NCBI RefSeq assembly: GCF_004136575.1
Contig: NZ_NOIQ01000004.1
Location: forward strand, 56,439 to 120,438
From: Rothia koreensis
Lineage (GTDB): Bacteria; Actinomycetota; Actinomycetes; Actinomycetales; Micrococcaceae
Length of the DNA stretch: 64,000 nucleotides
Direction of reading: 5' to 3'
The notes beneath the pieces were generated by a model that made no database searches, was not told where the DNA came from, and was given only the letters and a program-made list of their open reading frames with translations. The position numbers were made by a program, and so were the translations under genes. Shown in pieces: positions 26,730-36,400 of this stretch (the first letter of the stretch is position 1; the number at the start of each line of letters is the position of its first letter).

Positions 26730-26795
26730 ATGGACAGTGAAAGTTCTGGCTATCCGTTACCCCACGCCCCCTCCGGCATCGCAACCAAGGACTGA
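26730..26795 (+). CDS. 21-aa leader peptide upstream of mgtE
   Basis: An ATG with an excellent ribosome site (AGGAGGTGAG, 6 bp) opens a 21-codon ORF that starts MDSESSG and contains YPLPHAPSG. Three prolines fall within six codons, and the leucine between the first two is TTA, a rare codon in this GC-rich genome. It is followed by hairpins (GGATGC-ACA-GCATCC, 26842-26856; GCGTG-N6-CACGC, 26859-26874) just before the mgtE ribosome site. In Salmonella the proline-containing MgtL leader controls mgtA by Mg-dependent translation. A similar mechanism is plausible here but unproven. Confidence 0.6.
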   Translation: MDSESSGYPLPHAPSGIATKD

Positions 26796-26887
26796 TCGGG
26801 TCCATCTGCTGGGGCGGGCACCATCATTGACAGCACCGCCTGGATGCACAGCATCCGTGCGTGCTCTTCCACGCCCAAGGATCCAGC

Positions 26888-28246
26888 ATGAATACCCCTC
26901 AGACCACAGAAGTCGCAGACACCGTCGCGGACATCCAGCCCTACGTCCAGGCCAAAGACTTCGCGGCGATCGTCGACGCCATCTCACCACTCACGTCCGA
27001 GCAGGTCGCAGCCCTCCTGGAACGTCTCCCCGTCAATCACCTGGCCATCGTGTACCGGTTGTTGCCGAAGGAGAAGGCCCTGGAGGTCTTCGAACGCCTT
27101 TCGCCCAGAATGCAGGGCGATCTCATCGATGGGCTTCAGGATTCGGAAGTCACCGCACTCTTCGCCGATCTCGATCCCGACGATCGCGTGTGGCTTCTCG
27201 ACGAACTCCCCGCGGCCCTCGCACCCCGGCTCCTTCACGGCCTGTCGGCCAAAGACCGGGAGCTGACCTCCGGAGTCCTGGGGTACCCCAAGGGCTCGGT
27301 CGGTCGACGCATGAGCCCGGAATACGTCTCCACCAGAATCGACCACACGGTCTCCGAAGCCCTCGACCGGGTCCAGCGACACATTGCCGATGCGGAGACC
27401 ATCTACACCCTTCCGGTTCTGGACGGAAGCCGCCGCGTCGTCGGCGTCGTCAGCCTCCGCGACCTCATGGGTTCGGAGCCGGGCCAGACGATCTCCGAGC
27501 TCATGCAACCGGCCAAGACGACGTCGGCCTACCAATCCGCGGAGGAAGCCGCCCGCAGAAGCACCAATCTCGGTCTCCTGGCGTTGCCCATCGTCGACAA
27601 GGAAGGTCGCTTGGTCGGCATCCTGACCTTCGACGACGCCGTCCGAATCCTCGAGCACGAAGAGACCGAGGACTCCGCACGCCAGGGCGGCGTCGAGCCG
27701 TTGAGGCGCCCCTACCTCGCGACGCCCATCCGAACGCTCGTGAAGTCCCGTATCGTCTGGCTGTTCGTCCTGGCCATCGGAGCAACCCTGACGGTCCAGG
27801 TGCAGTCCCACTTCGAGCCGACGATCGAACAGGTGACGGCCCTCGCCCTCTTCGTCCCCCTCCTCATCGGAACGGGCGGCAACACCGGCAACCAGGCAGC
27901 CACGACCGTGACCCGGGCCATGGCTCTGGGCGACATCCAGCCACGCGACCTCCTCAAGGTGCTCCTCCGAGAGCTCGGCGTCGGTTCCTCCCTGGGTGCG
28001 GCCCTGGGAATCATCGGCGGCACGATCACGGCCCTGGTGTTCGAGCCGCGGATCGGTCTCGTCATCGGGCTGACGCTGCTGGCGGTCTGTTCCTTGGCCG
28101 CCACCGTGGGAGGCATCATGCCGATGGTCGCTCGTGCCCTGCGCGTCGACCCGGCGGTCTTCTCCAACCCGTTCATCAGCACGTTCGTGGATGCCACGGG
28201 CCTGATCGTCTACTTCCTGATCGCCCGGGCCGTGCTCCAGATCTAA
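26888..28246 (+). CDS. mgtE: MgtE-type magnesium transporter
   Basis: This 452-aa protein has the full MgtE order: N-terminal superhelical MgtE_N domain (about residues 20-125, with LLERLPVNHLAIVYRLLP), two CBS domains (about 130-250), a connecting helix, and five membrane segments. The pore-region signature is PLLIGTGGNTGNQAATTVTR. I chose ATG 26888 (AAGGA 8 bp upstream) over the in-frame ATG at 26861. MgtE channels admit Mg2+ and are gated by cytosolic Mg2+ through the N and CBS domains. A leader ORF and hairpins lie directly upstream. Confidence 0.95.
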   Translation: MNTPQTTEVADTVADIQPYVQAKDFAAIVDAISPLTSEQVAALLERLPVNHLAIVYRLLPKEKALEVFERLSPRMQGDLIDGLQDSEVTALFADLDPDDRVWLLDELPAALAPRLLHGLSAKDRELTSGVLGYPKGSVGRRMSPEYVSTRIDHTVSEALDRVQRHIADAETIYTLPVLDGSRRVVGVVSLRDLMGSEPGQTISELMQPAKTTSAYQSAEEAARRSTNLGLLALPIVDKEGRLVGILTFDDAVRILEHEETEDSARQGGVEPLRRPYLATPIRTLVKSRIVWLFVLAIGATLTVQVQSHFEPTIEQVTALALFVPLLIGTGGNTGNQAATTVTRAMALGDIQPRDLLKVLLRELGVGSSLGAALGIIGGTITALVFEPRIGLVIGLTLLAVCSLAATVGGIMPMVARALRVDPAVFSNPFISTFVDATGLIVYFLIARAVLQI

Positions 28247-28306
28247 GGCGAAGCCGGACGACGGGCTGCCGCGGCTCCCAGGAAGGTGGCCTTTGTCCAA
28301 TTCGGC

Positions 28307-28361
28307 GGCGTTTGCCTCCGCCAGGTGGCGCTGTAACCCCCACCTGGCGGAGGCAAACGCC
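28307..28361. repeat. 55-nt palindromic repeat, copy 1 (22-nt arms, 11-nt loop)
   Basis: The left arm (28307-28328) and right arm (28340-28361) are perfect reverse complements over 22 nt around an 11-nt loop. The arms begin GGCGTTTGCC and end GGCAAACGCC. A second copy with the same arm and loop lengths lies at 63616-63670. The three base differences in one arm are matched by three complementary differences in the other. It lies between the mgtE and sulfatase genes, which converge here. Confidence 0.85.
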
Positions 28362-28435
28362 ACTCACGAGGGCACCCCCACCCAACAGGACCCCGCACGG
28401 CGGCCCGACGTCGTCGCGATGCCCGAACCCAACGA

Positions 28436-28468
28436 CGAAGGGCCGGGGCTGTCCGCCCCGACCCTTCG
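28436..28468. terminator. Bidirectional terminator between mgtE and the sulfatase gene
   Basis: The stem CGAAGGG-C-CGGGGC pairs with GCCCCG-A-CCCTTCG around TGTCC, with one internal mismatch. It sits 24 bp from the stop of the minus-strand sulfatase gene and downstream of mgtE, so it can serve both. Confidence 0.65.
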
Positions 28469-28491
28469 ATCGTCATTCGCTACATCGTCGA

Positions 28492-30033
28492 CTACTTCGA
28501 CCAGGCTCTCGCGTAGAAGTCCTTGGACCGTGAGTCCAGGAGGTCGCGGTAGGCATCCGGATCGAGTGCCTGTGCGGAGTCATCAGGAACCTTGTCCGTG
28601 AAGGCCGAGACGCCCAGCCCCGCCTTGTGGTCCTTCAGCTCGAGGCCCGCGGCCTCGAGAATCGTGGGATACATGTTCAGCTGGTCGATGTTGGGCCGCA
28701 TCTGGCGGTTCTTGTTCTCGCCCGGCACCCAGACCCTGTTGAAGATCGAGCGGTTCGGGTTGTTGTCCAGCTGCTCGTGGAAGGCATCGCCGGCGCTCAT
28801 GTGCTTCAGGTGGTCACCCATGATCACCACTGCGGTGTCGTCCAGGTAGCCCTTTTCCTTCATATAGTCCACGTAGCCGGCAACCTGGTCCATCGAGCAG
28901 GCGTACACGGAGGTCACGTCACTGTCGGTGTCCTGCTTGCAGTAGTCGTACATGTGGACCGGCTCGTGCGTGTCCAGGGTCAGCATCGACAAGTTGAACG
29001 GCTGCCCGGTCTGCTCGGACTCCGCGTGGAGACGGTCGATCTCGTCCCGGGCATGGGCCATGAGGCGCTCGTCGCTCAAGCCCCAGTCGCTCCGGAAGTT
29101 CTTGGCATCCTCTCCCATGGAGCGCCAGGTGTTGAGGTCCTTCTCCTCCTCGAAACCGTGGCTGCTCAGGAACTTGTCCTTGGAGGCGAAGGAACCGTTG
29201 GCCCCGCCCAGGAACTCGCTCTTGTAGCCGTGGTCGGCCAGCACGTTGCCGGCACAGTTCAGGCCGCCGAGGTAGTTGCCCTGGGTTCCCTCGGACTGTC
29301 CGATCGAGCTGCCGCTGCCGATGATTCCGGGGCCCTTGAGCGGGACACCGCACTGGGTCGAGGTCAGACCGGCCATGGTCCATCCGCCGCCCTCGTACTG
29401 CTGGAGGTTGTCCACGCTCTTCCAGCCCTCCGACTCCTGGGTCGAGTTCTGGAGCGAGGCGAACGCGTTCTTCTCGAACAGGCTCTCGTCCGTCAGCGTT
29501 TCCTCGCCGGACTCGAGGTAGATGGTCACCACGTTGTTCTTCTTGGAGTCGTCGGTGACCTGCGGCTCGGCGTAGTAGTCATTCATGTCGTACTTCGAGC
29601 TGGCCGACTTGATGTAGTCGCTCATGCCGACGGTGGTGGCAAAGGCCGACCCTCCGCCGACCGTCAGGGCGACGACCAGCACGGTGGAGATCGACCGACG
29701 GATCCACGGCTTGCGCCGTTTCGTGTGCTCCAGGCCGTTCTTGCGAAGTTTGCGGAGCCGGAGGTGACGGAACACCGCGATGCCGATCGTGATCAGAACC
29801 GGAAGGACCCCGATGCCGAAGATGCCCATCCACACGATGGCGCCACCGCCCCCGTCCGTCTGCACGGACACGAGGTTGAGGAGCATTTGCCCCACCGAGA
29901 TCTTGCCCCAGAAAAAGCGAATACCCAGCCCTGCGACGAGCAGGACCAGACTGAACCAGATCAAGATGTAGACCAGAATGCCGCCGATAATGGCGCCTGT
30001 ACGTCGGCTTACTTCGACAAACCGACCGGACAT
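28492..30033 (-). CDS. LTA-synthase/OpgB-like phosphoglycerol transferase (sulfatase superfamily)
   Basis: This 513-aa protein has three membrane segments near residues 13-40, 64-90 and 114-135, then a large extracytoplasmic sulfatase domain. The metal and nucleophile motifs are VVTIYLESGEE, the catalytic Thr219 in GWTMAGLTSTQCGVPL, and VVIMGDHLKHM near the end. The TMAG..STQCG context matches OpgB/MdoB-type phosphoglycerol transferases as well as LtaS. ATG 30033 follows GAGGTAAG; upstream in-frame starts are less likely. It probably transfers glycerol phosphate from a lipid to a surface polymer. Confidence 0.88.
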   Translation of the reverse strand: MSGRFVEVSRRTGAIIGGILVYILIWFSLVLLVAGLGIRFFWGKISVGQMLLNLVSVQTDGGGGAIVWMGIFGIGVLPVLITIGIAVFRHLRLRKLRKNGLEHTKRRKPWIRRSISTVLVVALTVGGGSAFATTVGMSDYIKSASSKYDMNDYYAEPQVTDDSKKNNVVTIYLESGEETLTDESLFEKNAFASLQNSTQESEGWKSVDNLQQYEGGGWTMAGLTSTQCGVPLKGPGIIGSGSSIGQSEGTQGNYLGGLNCAGNVLADHGYKSEFLGGANGSFASKDKFLSSHGFEEEKDLNTWRSMGEDAKNFRSDWGLSDERLMAHARDEIDRLHAESEQTGQPFNLSMLTLDTHEPVHMYDYCKQDTDSDVTSVYACSMDQVAGYVDYMKEKGYLDDTAVVIMGDHLKHMSAGDAFHEQLDNNPNRSIFNRVWVPGENKNRQMRPNIDQLNMYPTILEAAGLELKDHKAGLGVSAFTDKVPDDSAQALDPDAYRDLLDSRSKDFYARAWSK

Positions 30034-30268
30034 GTTCTTACCTCGCGTTCGCTGACTGAGTGGCTCCCCCGGAATCATGGCCGCATATGGCAAAAGGGCT
30101 CATTAAGGATCCTGGCTACAGTACACTACCCGTTTACGCGTCATTAACCCACCGTCGGCGTGTTCTTTGGCACGTCAACGGCCTGAGTCCGGAAGGACTC
30201 CGCCCGCGGCACCCAGCCTCACGCGGCGCAAGACGGCGACCCGGAGCCCCGCTCCTTCATGGCCGACG

Positions 30269-31090
30269 TCACCCCAGAAGTGAAGCGTAGCCCTCTCGAT
30301 ACGAGGGGTATCGGAAGTCCGTCAGCGACCGCACCAGCGAGCCATCGATCGACTTGCCCCGGCCTCCCCCGCTCCCGGAGACATCGGGTGGAGCCGGAAC
30401 ACCCAGGAGTCCGGCGATGTGATCGGCAACGGCGCCCAGGGGCGCCGGGCTGTGGTCGACCGCGTGCACCAGCTCAGGCGGATTTTCGGTCCCAAGGACG
30501 GATTCGATGACCGAGACCAGATCGTCCCGGTGGATGCGATTGGTCATGCGATTCCGAGCCACGGGCTCGCCGCGAGCCACTCGGTCCGCCAATGAGGTTC
30601 GGCCGGGCCCATAGATCCCAGCGGGACGCACGATCACAAGGCGCGGGAAGAGGCCCATGGCCAGGAGCTCGGCAGCCCTCAGAATTTTTGCCGTCTCGCG
30701 ACTCGGCGAGGGATCGGTCGCTTCGGTCACGATTTCGCCGTCGTTCTGTCCGAAGACTCCGGTGGAGGACACCAGGACGACGAGGGGTTCGGCCCCACCC
30801 TCGTCCCGAGGAAGCGCCCGCGCCAGACCGCGCAGCCCATTCACGTACGTTCTTTCATAGGCATTCGCGTCGGTGGAGTCCGCCGTCAGGGTGACGACCA
30901 CGGCGTCGGCCCTCGGAAGGTCGCCTTCCCGCGCAGTCGTCAGGTCCAGGGCGAGACCCGAGACCTCTGCGGGAAGCAGGGCGGCTCGACGTCGAACGCC
31001 CGTTGCGCTCCACCCCTGGGCGATCATCCTCAAGCCGGTGGCGATTCCGACGTCGCCGCACCCGGCGAGAAGAACATGCTGGCTGGTCAT
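30269..31090 (-). CDS. NAD(P)-binding epimerase/dehydratase-like protein (YeeZ type)
   Basis: This 273-aa protein has an N-terminal dinucleotide loop AGCGDVGIATG and then VVVTLTADS and LVSSTGVFGQNDGE. The extended-SDR segment YGPGR follows RPAG, and NRIHRDDLV is present. This resembles the YeeZ/SDR-a atypical group, which lacks a clear YxxxK catalytic pair. The substrate is unknown. The ATG overlaps the stop of the ohrR gene (ATGA), so it is translated from the same transcript and may take part in the peroxide response. Confidence 0.8.
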   Translation of the reverse strand: MTSQHVLLAGCGDVGIATGLRMIAQGWSATGVRRRAALLPAEVSGLALDLTTAREGDLPRADAVVVTLTADSTDANAYERTYVNGLRGLARALPRDEGGAEPLVVLVSSTGVFGQNDGEIVTEATDPSPSRETAKILRAAELLAMGLFPRLVIVRPAGIYGPGRTSLADRVARGEPVARNRMTNRIHRDDLVSVIESVLGTENPPELVHAVDHSPAPLGAVADHIAGLLGVPAPPDVSGSGGGRGKSIDGSLVRSLTDFRYPSYREGYASLLG

Positions 31091-31536
31091 TGGTGTCCGG
31101 CGCCGAAGGCTTCGGCAACACCGTTGAGCTGGTTCTTGAAATCGTTGTAACCGTCGAGATCGAGCGAGACCGTGGCCCAGATCTTTTCCGGAACGCCTTC
31201 GGCGTCGTGCCGCAGCTCGGCGCCCGTTTCGGTCAGAGCGATGAGGCGTCGACGCTCGTCCTCCGGGTCACGAAGCCGCTCGAGCAGTCCCCGCTGTTCC
31301 AGGCGACGAAGGACCGGAGTCAGCGTTCCACTGTCCAGCCCGAGAAGCTCACCGATCTGTCCGACGCTCTGCGCTTCCTCGGTTTGCCACAGGGTCAGCA
31401 TGACCAGGTACTGCGGGTACGTCAGCCCCAAGCCCTCAAGGAGGGGCCTGTAGGCGCGCACCATCGCGTGACTCGCCCGGTAGAGGGAGAAGCACAGTTG
31501 GTTGTCCAGAGCCAATGGAGAGTTCGATGTCGACAC
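31087..31536 (-). CDS. ohrR: OhrR-type MarR-family peroxide sensor
   Basis: This 149-aa MarR-family repressor has the redox-sensing Cys15 in LDNQLCFSLY, the same place as in known OhrR. The winged helix reads SVGQIGELLGLDSGTLTPVL with wing RDPEDERRRLIAL. OhrR leaves DNA when the cysteine is oxidised by organic hydroperoxides. It is divergent from ohr, and the shared region holds a palindromic operator overlapping the ohr promoter. Confidence 0.94.
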   Translation of the reverse strand: MSTSNSPLALDNQLCFSLYRASHAMVRAYRPLLEGLGLTYPQYLVMLTLWQTEEAQSVGQIGELLGLDSGTLTPVLRRLEQRGLLERLRDPEDERRRLIALTETGAELRHDAEGVPEKIWATVSLDLDGYNDFKNQLNGVAEAFGAGHQ

Positions 31537-31557
31537 GGCCTCATTCTAACAAACCCG

Positions 31558-31587
31558 TTGACACATTTATATTGTGCGCAATATAGT
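31558..31587 (+). promoter_or_regulatory. ohr promoter with OhrR operator
   Basis: TTGACA (31558-31563) and TATAGT (31582-31587) are 18 bp apart. The palindrome TATATTG-TGCG-CAATATA (31568-31585) fills the spacer and enters the -10 box. This is where an OhrR dimer would block transcription of ohr and possibly of ohrR itself. Confidence 0.82.
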
Positions 31588-31617
31588 TGTGCCTTAAGCA
31601 AATGCGAGGAGTTGATC

Positions 31618-32037
31618 ATGGAACCTCTGTACACGGCAGAAGCCCTGAGCACGGGAGACGGCCGTTCCGGCCACGTGCGTTCGAGCGACGACACCATCTC
31701 GGTCAACCTGGCCCCGCCCCAGGAAATGGGCGGAAGCGGACAGGGAAGCAATCCGGAGCAGCTCTTCGCGGCGGGATACGCCGCGTGCTTCCATTCGGCT
31801 CTCCAGATGGTGGCCAAGGCCGACCACAAGAAGCTGGGCGATTCCGCGGTGGGTGCACGCGTTTCCATCGGCAAGGAAGGCGAAGGATTCGGCCTCTCCG
31901 TTGTCCTGGAGGTCGTTGTTCCCGACCTGCCCGTTGAGGAATCGAGGGAGCTGGCCGAGAAGGCCCATCAGGTATGCCCCTACTCCAGGGCGACCCGCGG
32001 CAACATCGACGTGGAGCTGGAAGTCACCGACCAGTAG
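31618..32037 (+). CDS. ohr: Organic hydroperoxide resistance protein
   Basis: This 139-aa OsmC/Ohr-fold peroxidase begins MEPLYTAEA. The peroxidatic Cys57 lies in GYAACFHSAL and the resolving Cys120 in AHQVCPYSRATRGN. It reduces organic hydroperoxides, usually using lipoylated proteins. ATG 31618 follows GAGGAG; the frame is open upstream but would run across the promoter. It is paired with the divergent ohrR. Confidence 0.96.
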   Translation: MEPLYTAEALSTGDGRSGHVRSSDDTISVNLAPPQEMGGSGQGSNPEQLFAAGYAACFHSALQMVAKADHKKLGDSAVGARVSIGKEGEGFGLSVVLEVVVPDLPVEESRELAEKAHQVCPYSRATRGNIDVELEVTDQ

Positions 32038-32059
32038 CACCCGGCCTCGGGGAGGCTCA

Positions 32060-33094
32060 TCAGGTGTTCTGGGTCTCCCCGACGTCGCCGACGTCCGCGT
32101 CGGCCGTCTCGTCAATAATGTTGAGGATGTGCTGGAAGTGCGCCGAATCCGGCTCGATCAATGACCCGTGGGTGTCCCCGTCGGTCAGGTGAAGACTCCC
32201 CCGACCGCCGGCCTTCTTGACCGCATCGATATAGCGCCGCGAGTTCTCCGGCGACACGACCTCGTCGGCAGTCCCGTGCACCGCGACGACGGGCAGGGAC
32301 GTATCGATGTTCTGAATCGGGTCAACCTCGGAGTACCGCTGAGCGAGCTGCTCCGGGGTGCCGCCCAGGGCATTGGTGATATTGACGTCGCCATGATCCG
32401 CCGCGTACTTCATGTCCAGAGGACCCGCCAAGGAGACCACGCGCGTCGGGACGAACTTCGGATGGGCACCGAGTTCGTGTTCCTCCTTCGAATCGCGCGT
32501 GCCCGCCCACATGGCCAGTTGCGCCCCGGCGCTGTGACCGACAACCAGTTCGTCGTCCGTCGTGAACTCGGGGTGCTGCTTGCTGAGTTCCGGGATGAAG
32601 TCCATGGCCGAGGCGACGTCGGTGAACGTCGTCGGCCAACCGCCTCCCGAACCCACGCGGCGGTATTCGATGTTGTACACGGCCATGCCACGATCCACGA
32701 GTGATTCCGCATAGGCCTCGAAGTCCTTGGCACCGATCGAGCTCTGCCAGGCCCCGCCGTGGACCAGAACCACCAACGGAACGGATTTGGCCTTGTGGTC
32801 GCCTGCCGGAAGATACAGGTCGCCCCAGTTCTGCGAAGGGTCCCCCTCGCCCTTGACCGGGTAATTCACCCTCTTGTACAGCGGCTCGTCCCGCTGCACC
32901 ACCGTTTCCGCCTCCGCCTTGGGCGCCGATGACGACGCCGCGGACGCCGAGGGGCCCGAACTCGAGGCCTTCGCACCTTGTTCACCATCGGGATCCCCGG
33001 AAGAGCACGAGGCCAGGAGGAACGCGAAGATCACCCCCATCGCGGCTTTGCGCGCCCTCGGCAGCCACACCCGGTCGGAATTCGCAACGGTCAT
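32060..33094 (-). CDS. Secreted lipoprotein alpha/beta hydrolase (BD-FAE/esterase type)
   Basis: This is a 344-aa protein. The N-terminus MTVANSDRV leads to a signal peptide with lipobox LASC (about residue 30), then a Ser/Ala-rich linker. The hydrolase domain has VLVHGGAW, the nucleophile GHSAGAQ, Asp in HGTADEVV and His in DTHGSL. It resembles feruloyl-esterase-like and lipoprotein esterases. ATG 33094 is preferred because the frame extension to 33139 adds residues ahead of a normal signal peptide. It acts outside the membrane on an unknown ester. Confidence 0.85.
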   Translation of the reverse strand: MTVANSDRVWLPRARKAAMGVIFAFLLASCSSGDPDGEQGAKASSSGPSASAASSSAPKAEAETVVQRDEPLYKRVNYPVKGEGDPSQNWGDLYLPAGDHKAKSVPLVVLVHGGAWQSSIGAKDFEAYAESLVDRGMAVYNIEYRRVGSGGGWPTTFTDVASAMDFIPELSKQHPEFTTDDELVVGHSAGAQLAMWAGTRDSKEEHELGAHPKFVPTRVVSLAGPLDMKYAADHGDVNITNALGGTPEQLAQRYSEVDPIQNIDTSLPVVAVHGTADEVVSPENSRRYIDAVKKAGGRGSLHLTDGDTHGSLIEPDSAHFQHILNIIDETADADVGDVGETQNT

Positions 33095-33467
33095 CGGGGG
33101 CTCTCTTCCTGATACGGATGCGGTAGTGTCCGGCCGCATCGTGATTCGGGGAATCTGTATTCACGTGCTATGGATCACTGTATCAGTGGCGCTGATTTTC
33201 CCGTCAACAGGCGGACGACCCACTTTCCGACGCGCTTTCCGTAGCTTTGTAATTTCCACAATTTCGGACATTCGCCCCTTCGAAACGGAGTCGAATCTAG
33301 ACTTTCTGCCCAAAGACGCGCCGACTGGCCCGCCGGTCGGACTTCTTCAACCCATCCGCGGTCTTGCCAGGATTCGCTCGCCCACCTCGTGCGGCGCCGT
33401 CTCGGGACGGACCAGTCCGGGCCCCGACGGGATGGGAAATCGTCGAACCTTTGGGGGAAGGTGTTTC
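33095..33467. other. Intergenic region between lipoprotein hydrolase and adhesin genes
   Basis: This 373-bp spacer between divergent genes has no credible ORF of its own. Small palindromes are visible (CACTG-TAT-CAGTG, about 33176-33188; TTGT-N7-ACAA, about 33249-33263), and a TAGACT -10-like box lies near 33297. A GGGGGAAGG ribosome site precedes the adhesin ATG. No firm promoter assignment is possible. Confidence 0.4.
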
Positions 33468-36400
33468 ATGCATTCGAGTCGGGAACAGGGTTATTCGTGT
33501 CGTCACGGACGGAGCAGGACGCGGGCCCGATCCGTGCGCGTATCCACGCTCAGTGGCCTGCTGATAGCAGCCGCCGCGACGAGTCACTATGCGGAGGCCG
33601 CCACTCCGCAGCACGCCACGGCCGTCACCAACCGAGAAGCCTCGAATCATCGAGAACGTGTCCCCGTGGACAGCTCGGTCCTGGACAACGCCGTGGCCGC
33701 GGCAGAAGAGGCCGGAGTCCGGGTGGAGCGGAAGACGGCTTCGCCCGACGTCGTGGACCCGGACTCGGTTCGGGAACGCCAGGAATCGATCTCACGGTCC
33801 TACCGGGACCAGGCGAATGCTCTCGGCTCGGTCGCCGAGAAAGCCCGGAACGAGCGCGAGAGGCACACCAAGCAGGTGGCCGAATCCGAGGCGCGGTACC
33901 GGCAGGCCAGCGAAACCTACGAATCCGAGAAGAAGGCCTACGATGCCGCCAAGTCGGATTACGACGCTCGGAAGGCGGCCTACGACGCACATCTCAAGGA
34001 GCAGATCACTGACGCGAATCCCGACGTGGCTCTGACACCCGGGAAGCTCGTGCACGAACAGCCGTTCACGATCTCGGAAAACAGGAACAGTCTGTTCTCG
34101 GTCGAAGGCATCGAGAATCACCCAGGGCAAGCGAACCAGTTCGACCGCCACAATAATTACAACTCGGATTCGGTGACCCATATCAATCCCGTCGACGGTT
34201 CGAGCTTCACCATCACGTACAGGAACGTGGCCAAGGACAAGGCTTCCGGCCGTACTCTGGATGCCCGGATCCTGGTCTCGGACGTCGTCACATCGGCCAC
34301 GAACGCCGGCGAACCGGCCATCGAGGTCTTTTCGAACTATTCGGACAATCTGGCGCTGTACAAGGTCACCGCACTCAAACAGACCATCACTTTCACCTAC
34401 TCCGACACCGGCGAGGACTACGCCAACAACTACTACGTGTCCTTCGGCTCTCTGAACGGCCAAACAGGCGACGGGGCCTCCCGGTACGAGTTCGCCAGCG
34501 GAACGTACACCGCTGGCGGGGACGGGGTCATCGCCACGTTCCTCAATCCTGAGTCAGAGATCTCCCCGCGGTCCCAGCCGGTTCACTTGGCGTCCCGACG
34601 GGAGGTCCCTCGAGCTTTCATGCTTCCTCAGGGAAGCAACCAGTCCCGAAGCATTGAGGACACCGACCCAGAGATCATGCGGCGACTCGGCGTGACCTTC
34701 CTGGCGCACAATGGGTCGTCCTTCTGGGTGGGGACCTCGGGCGGCTCCGATGGGCGGGATCCCGACGACGTCGGCGGCATCACCGCGACGTACAACCACG
34801 TGATGCTCTCTGCCGACACCGTCGCACCGACCGAGTCGATGCCCGCGCCGCCGACCCCGCCGAAGCCTCCCGTACGGGAGGTGGTCCCCGAGCTGGACCC
34901 GATCGTCGCCACGGTGGAGTACCACGAGCTCTATGCCCGCGGTTCCGGGACGGTGAAAACCGCTCCTGGCGAGGGAAAGTTCGTTCTACCCGGTCAGCTG
35001 ACCCATCAGACCGTGACCAAGCGGACCGGTTTCGAACCACTCCGGCAGTTCGTGGTGGGAGACAACATCTTCGCAACCGAGGACGGTCGGATCCCGGTGT
35101 CCGTCGACATGTCATCGGTCCGTGTCACTTCGGGGTCGCGGGACGCTTCGGACTCCTTCCGCCTCTCGCAGGAGGAAACGGAATTCCTGGGGAAGAAGGT
35201 CCTGCAGGTACGTGCGGAGGCCATCGACCCTGCATCCTTGCCGATCAACACCGAGTTCACCCTGCACATTGCGCCCATGGCATTGGCCGATGGGAAGGCC
35301 GACGACCTGGTGGATGCGGGCTTCGGCATCGTCAACGGCAGGCTCGACTACACCGAGCCTCACACCTACCACGAGCCCTCGATTGAGCCGCACAAACATG
35401 GTCTGGTTCCGGGGACGAGCACGATGGTCGATGGCCGAACCGTCACCGTGGGAGACACCATCGAATACAGGCTGCTCCTGGACACTTCCCAACTGGTTGA
35501 CGTCGCCGAGCCCATCACTCGGTTCGGGATGCTGGATGACTACGACGAACGACACGGCCACATCTCCACAGCGGCGGTCCGTGTTCTCAAGCTCCCGGCC
35601 GATTCGGACATTGCACCGACAGCGCCTTGGGACGATCTCACCCGACACGGCGCGGAGGACGTCACGGACACGTTCGACGTGACGGATGCGGGAGCCCAAG
35701 GCATCTCGATCATGGCGAAGGTCGTGGATGGTGCACCGCTTCCCCCACTCGGATTCAAATACGCCATTTCGCTGCCGTACACGGTCTCGGCGAATGCCGA
35801 TGGTGAGATCCGGAATTCCGCGTGGGAGATCGTCAACGACCACAAGGTCCAGACGGAGACCGTGGTCAATGGCATGAAGGGCATCAGGCCGCACAAGGAC
35901 ATCGTGGTTTCCGCCAAGGACCAGTCGTCGTTGGACGGGAAGGAAATACACCGTGGGCAAACCTTCGAATACAGACTGGATTCCTCGGTTCGTCCGTCGC
36001 ACTATGCGGGACGCACTGTCGAATGGTCCGTATTCGACGACTACGACGAATCCCACGACCGGTACGACGGGGACTTCACCGTCCTCTCCCGGAGCGACTT
36101 TGTTCTGGACGACGGAACCGCCGTTTCTGCCGGGCAGGACATCACTCGCTTCTTCGCCCAGAAAATCGACGCCCGTTCGGGGGCCGTGACCTTCGCGGCC
36201 ACGGAAGACTTGTTGAAGGTCCTCAACCTCGACAAGAATCTCGAGAAGGAACAGTCCTGGTCGGTGTACGCCCGAATGACACGGATCGCGGCCGGCGACG
36301 TCGAGAACACCTTTACCGAGTCCTACAACGGTACGTGGTCGGACTCCAACACGGTGCGGACTCGAACTCCCGAACCTCCCGCGCCTCAACCACGTCCGAA

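Noticed and set aside
28627..30147. Plus-strand frame of about 506 codons
   Set aside because: It is antisense to the phosphoglycerol-transferase-like gene, which has membrane segments and catalytic motifs. The frame is a codon-bias artefact.
33176..33188. CACTG-TAT-CAGTG palindrome as an adhesin operator
   Set aside because: It is a single short palindrome far from the start, with no regulator nearby and no second copy.
32874..33467. N-terminal extension of the adhesin frame
   Set aside because: It would overlap the divergent lipoprotein gene and put about 200 residues before a normal signal peptide. ATG 33468 with its ribosome site is better.
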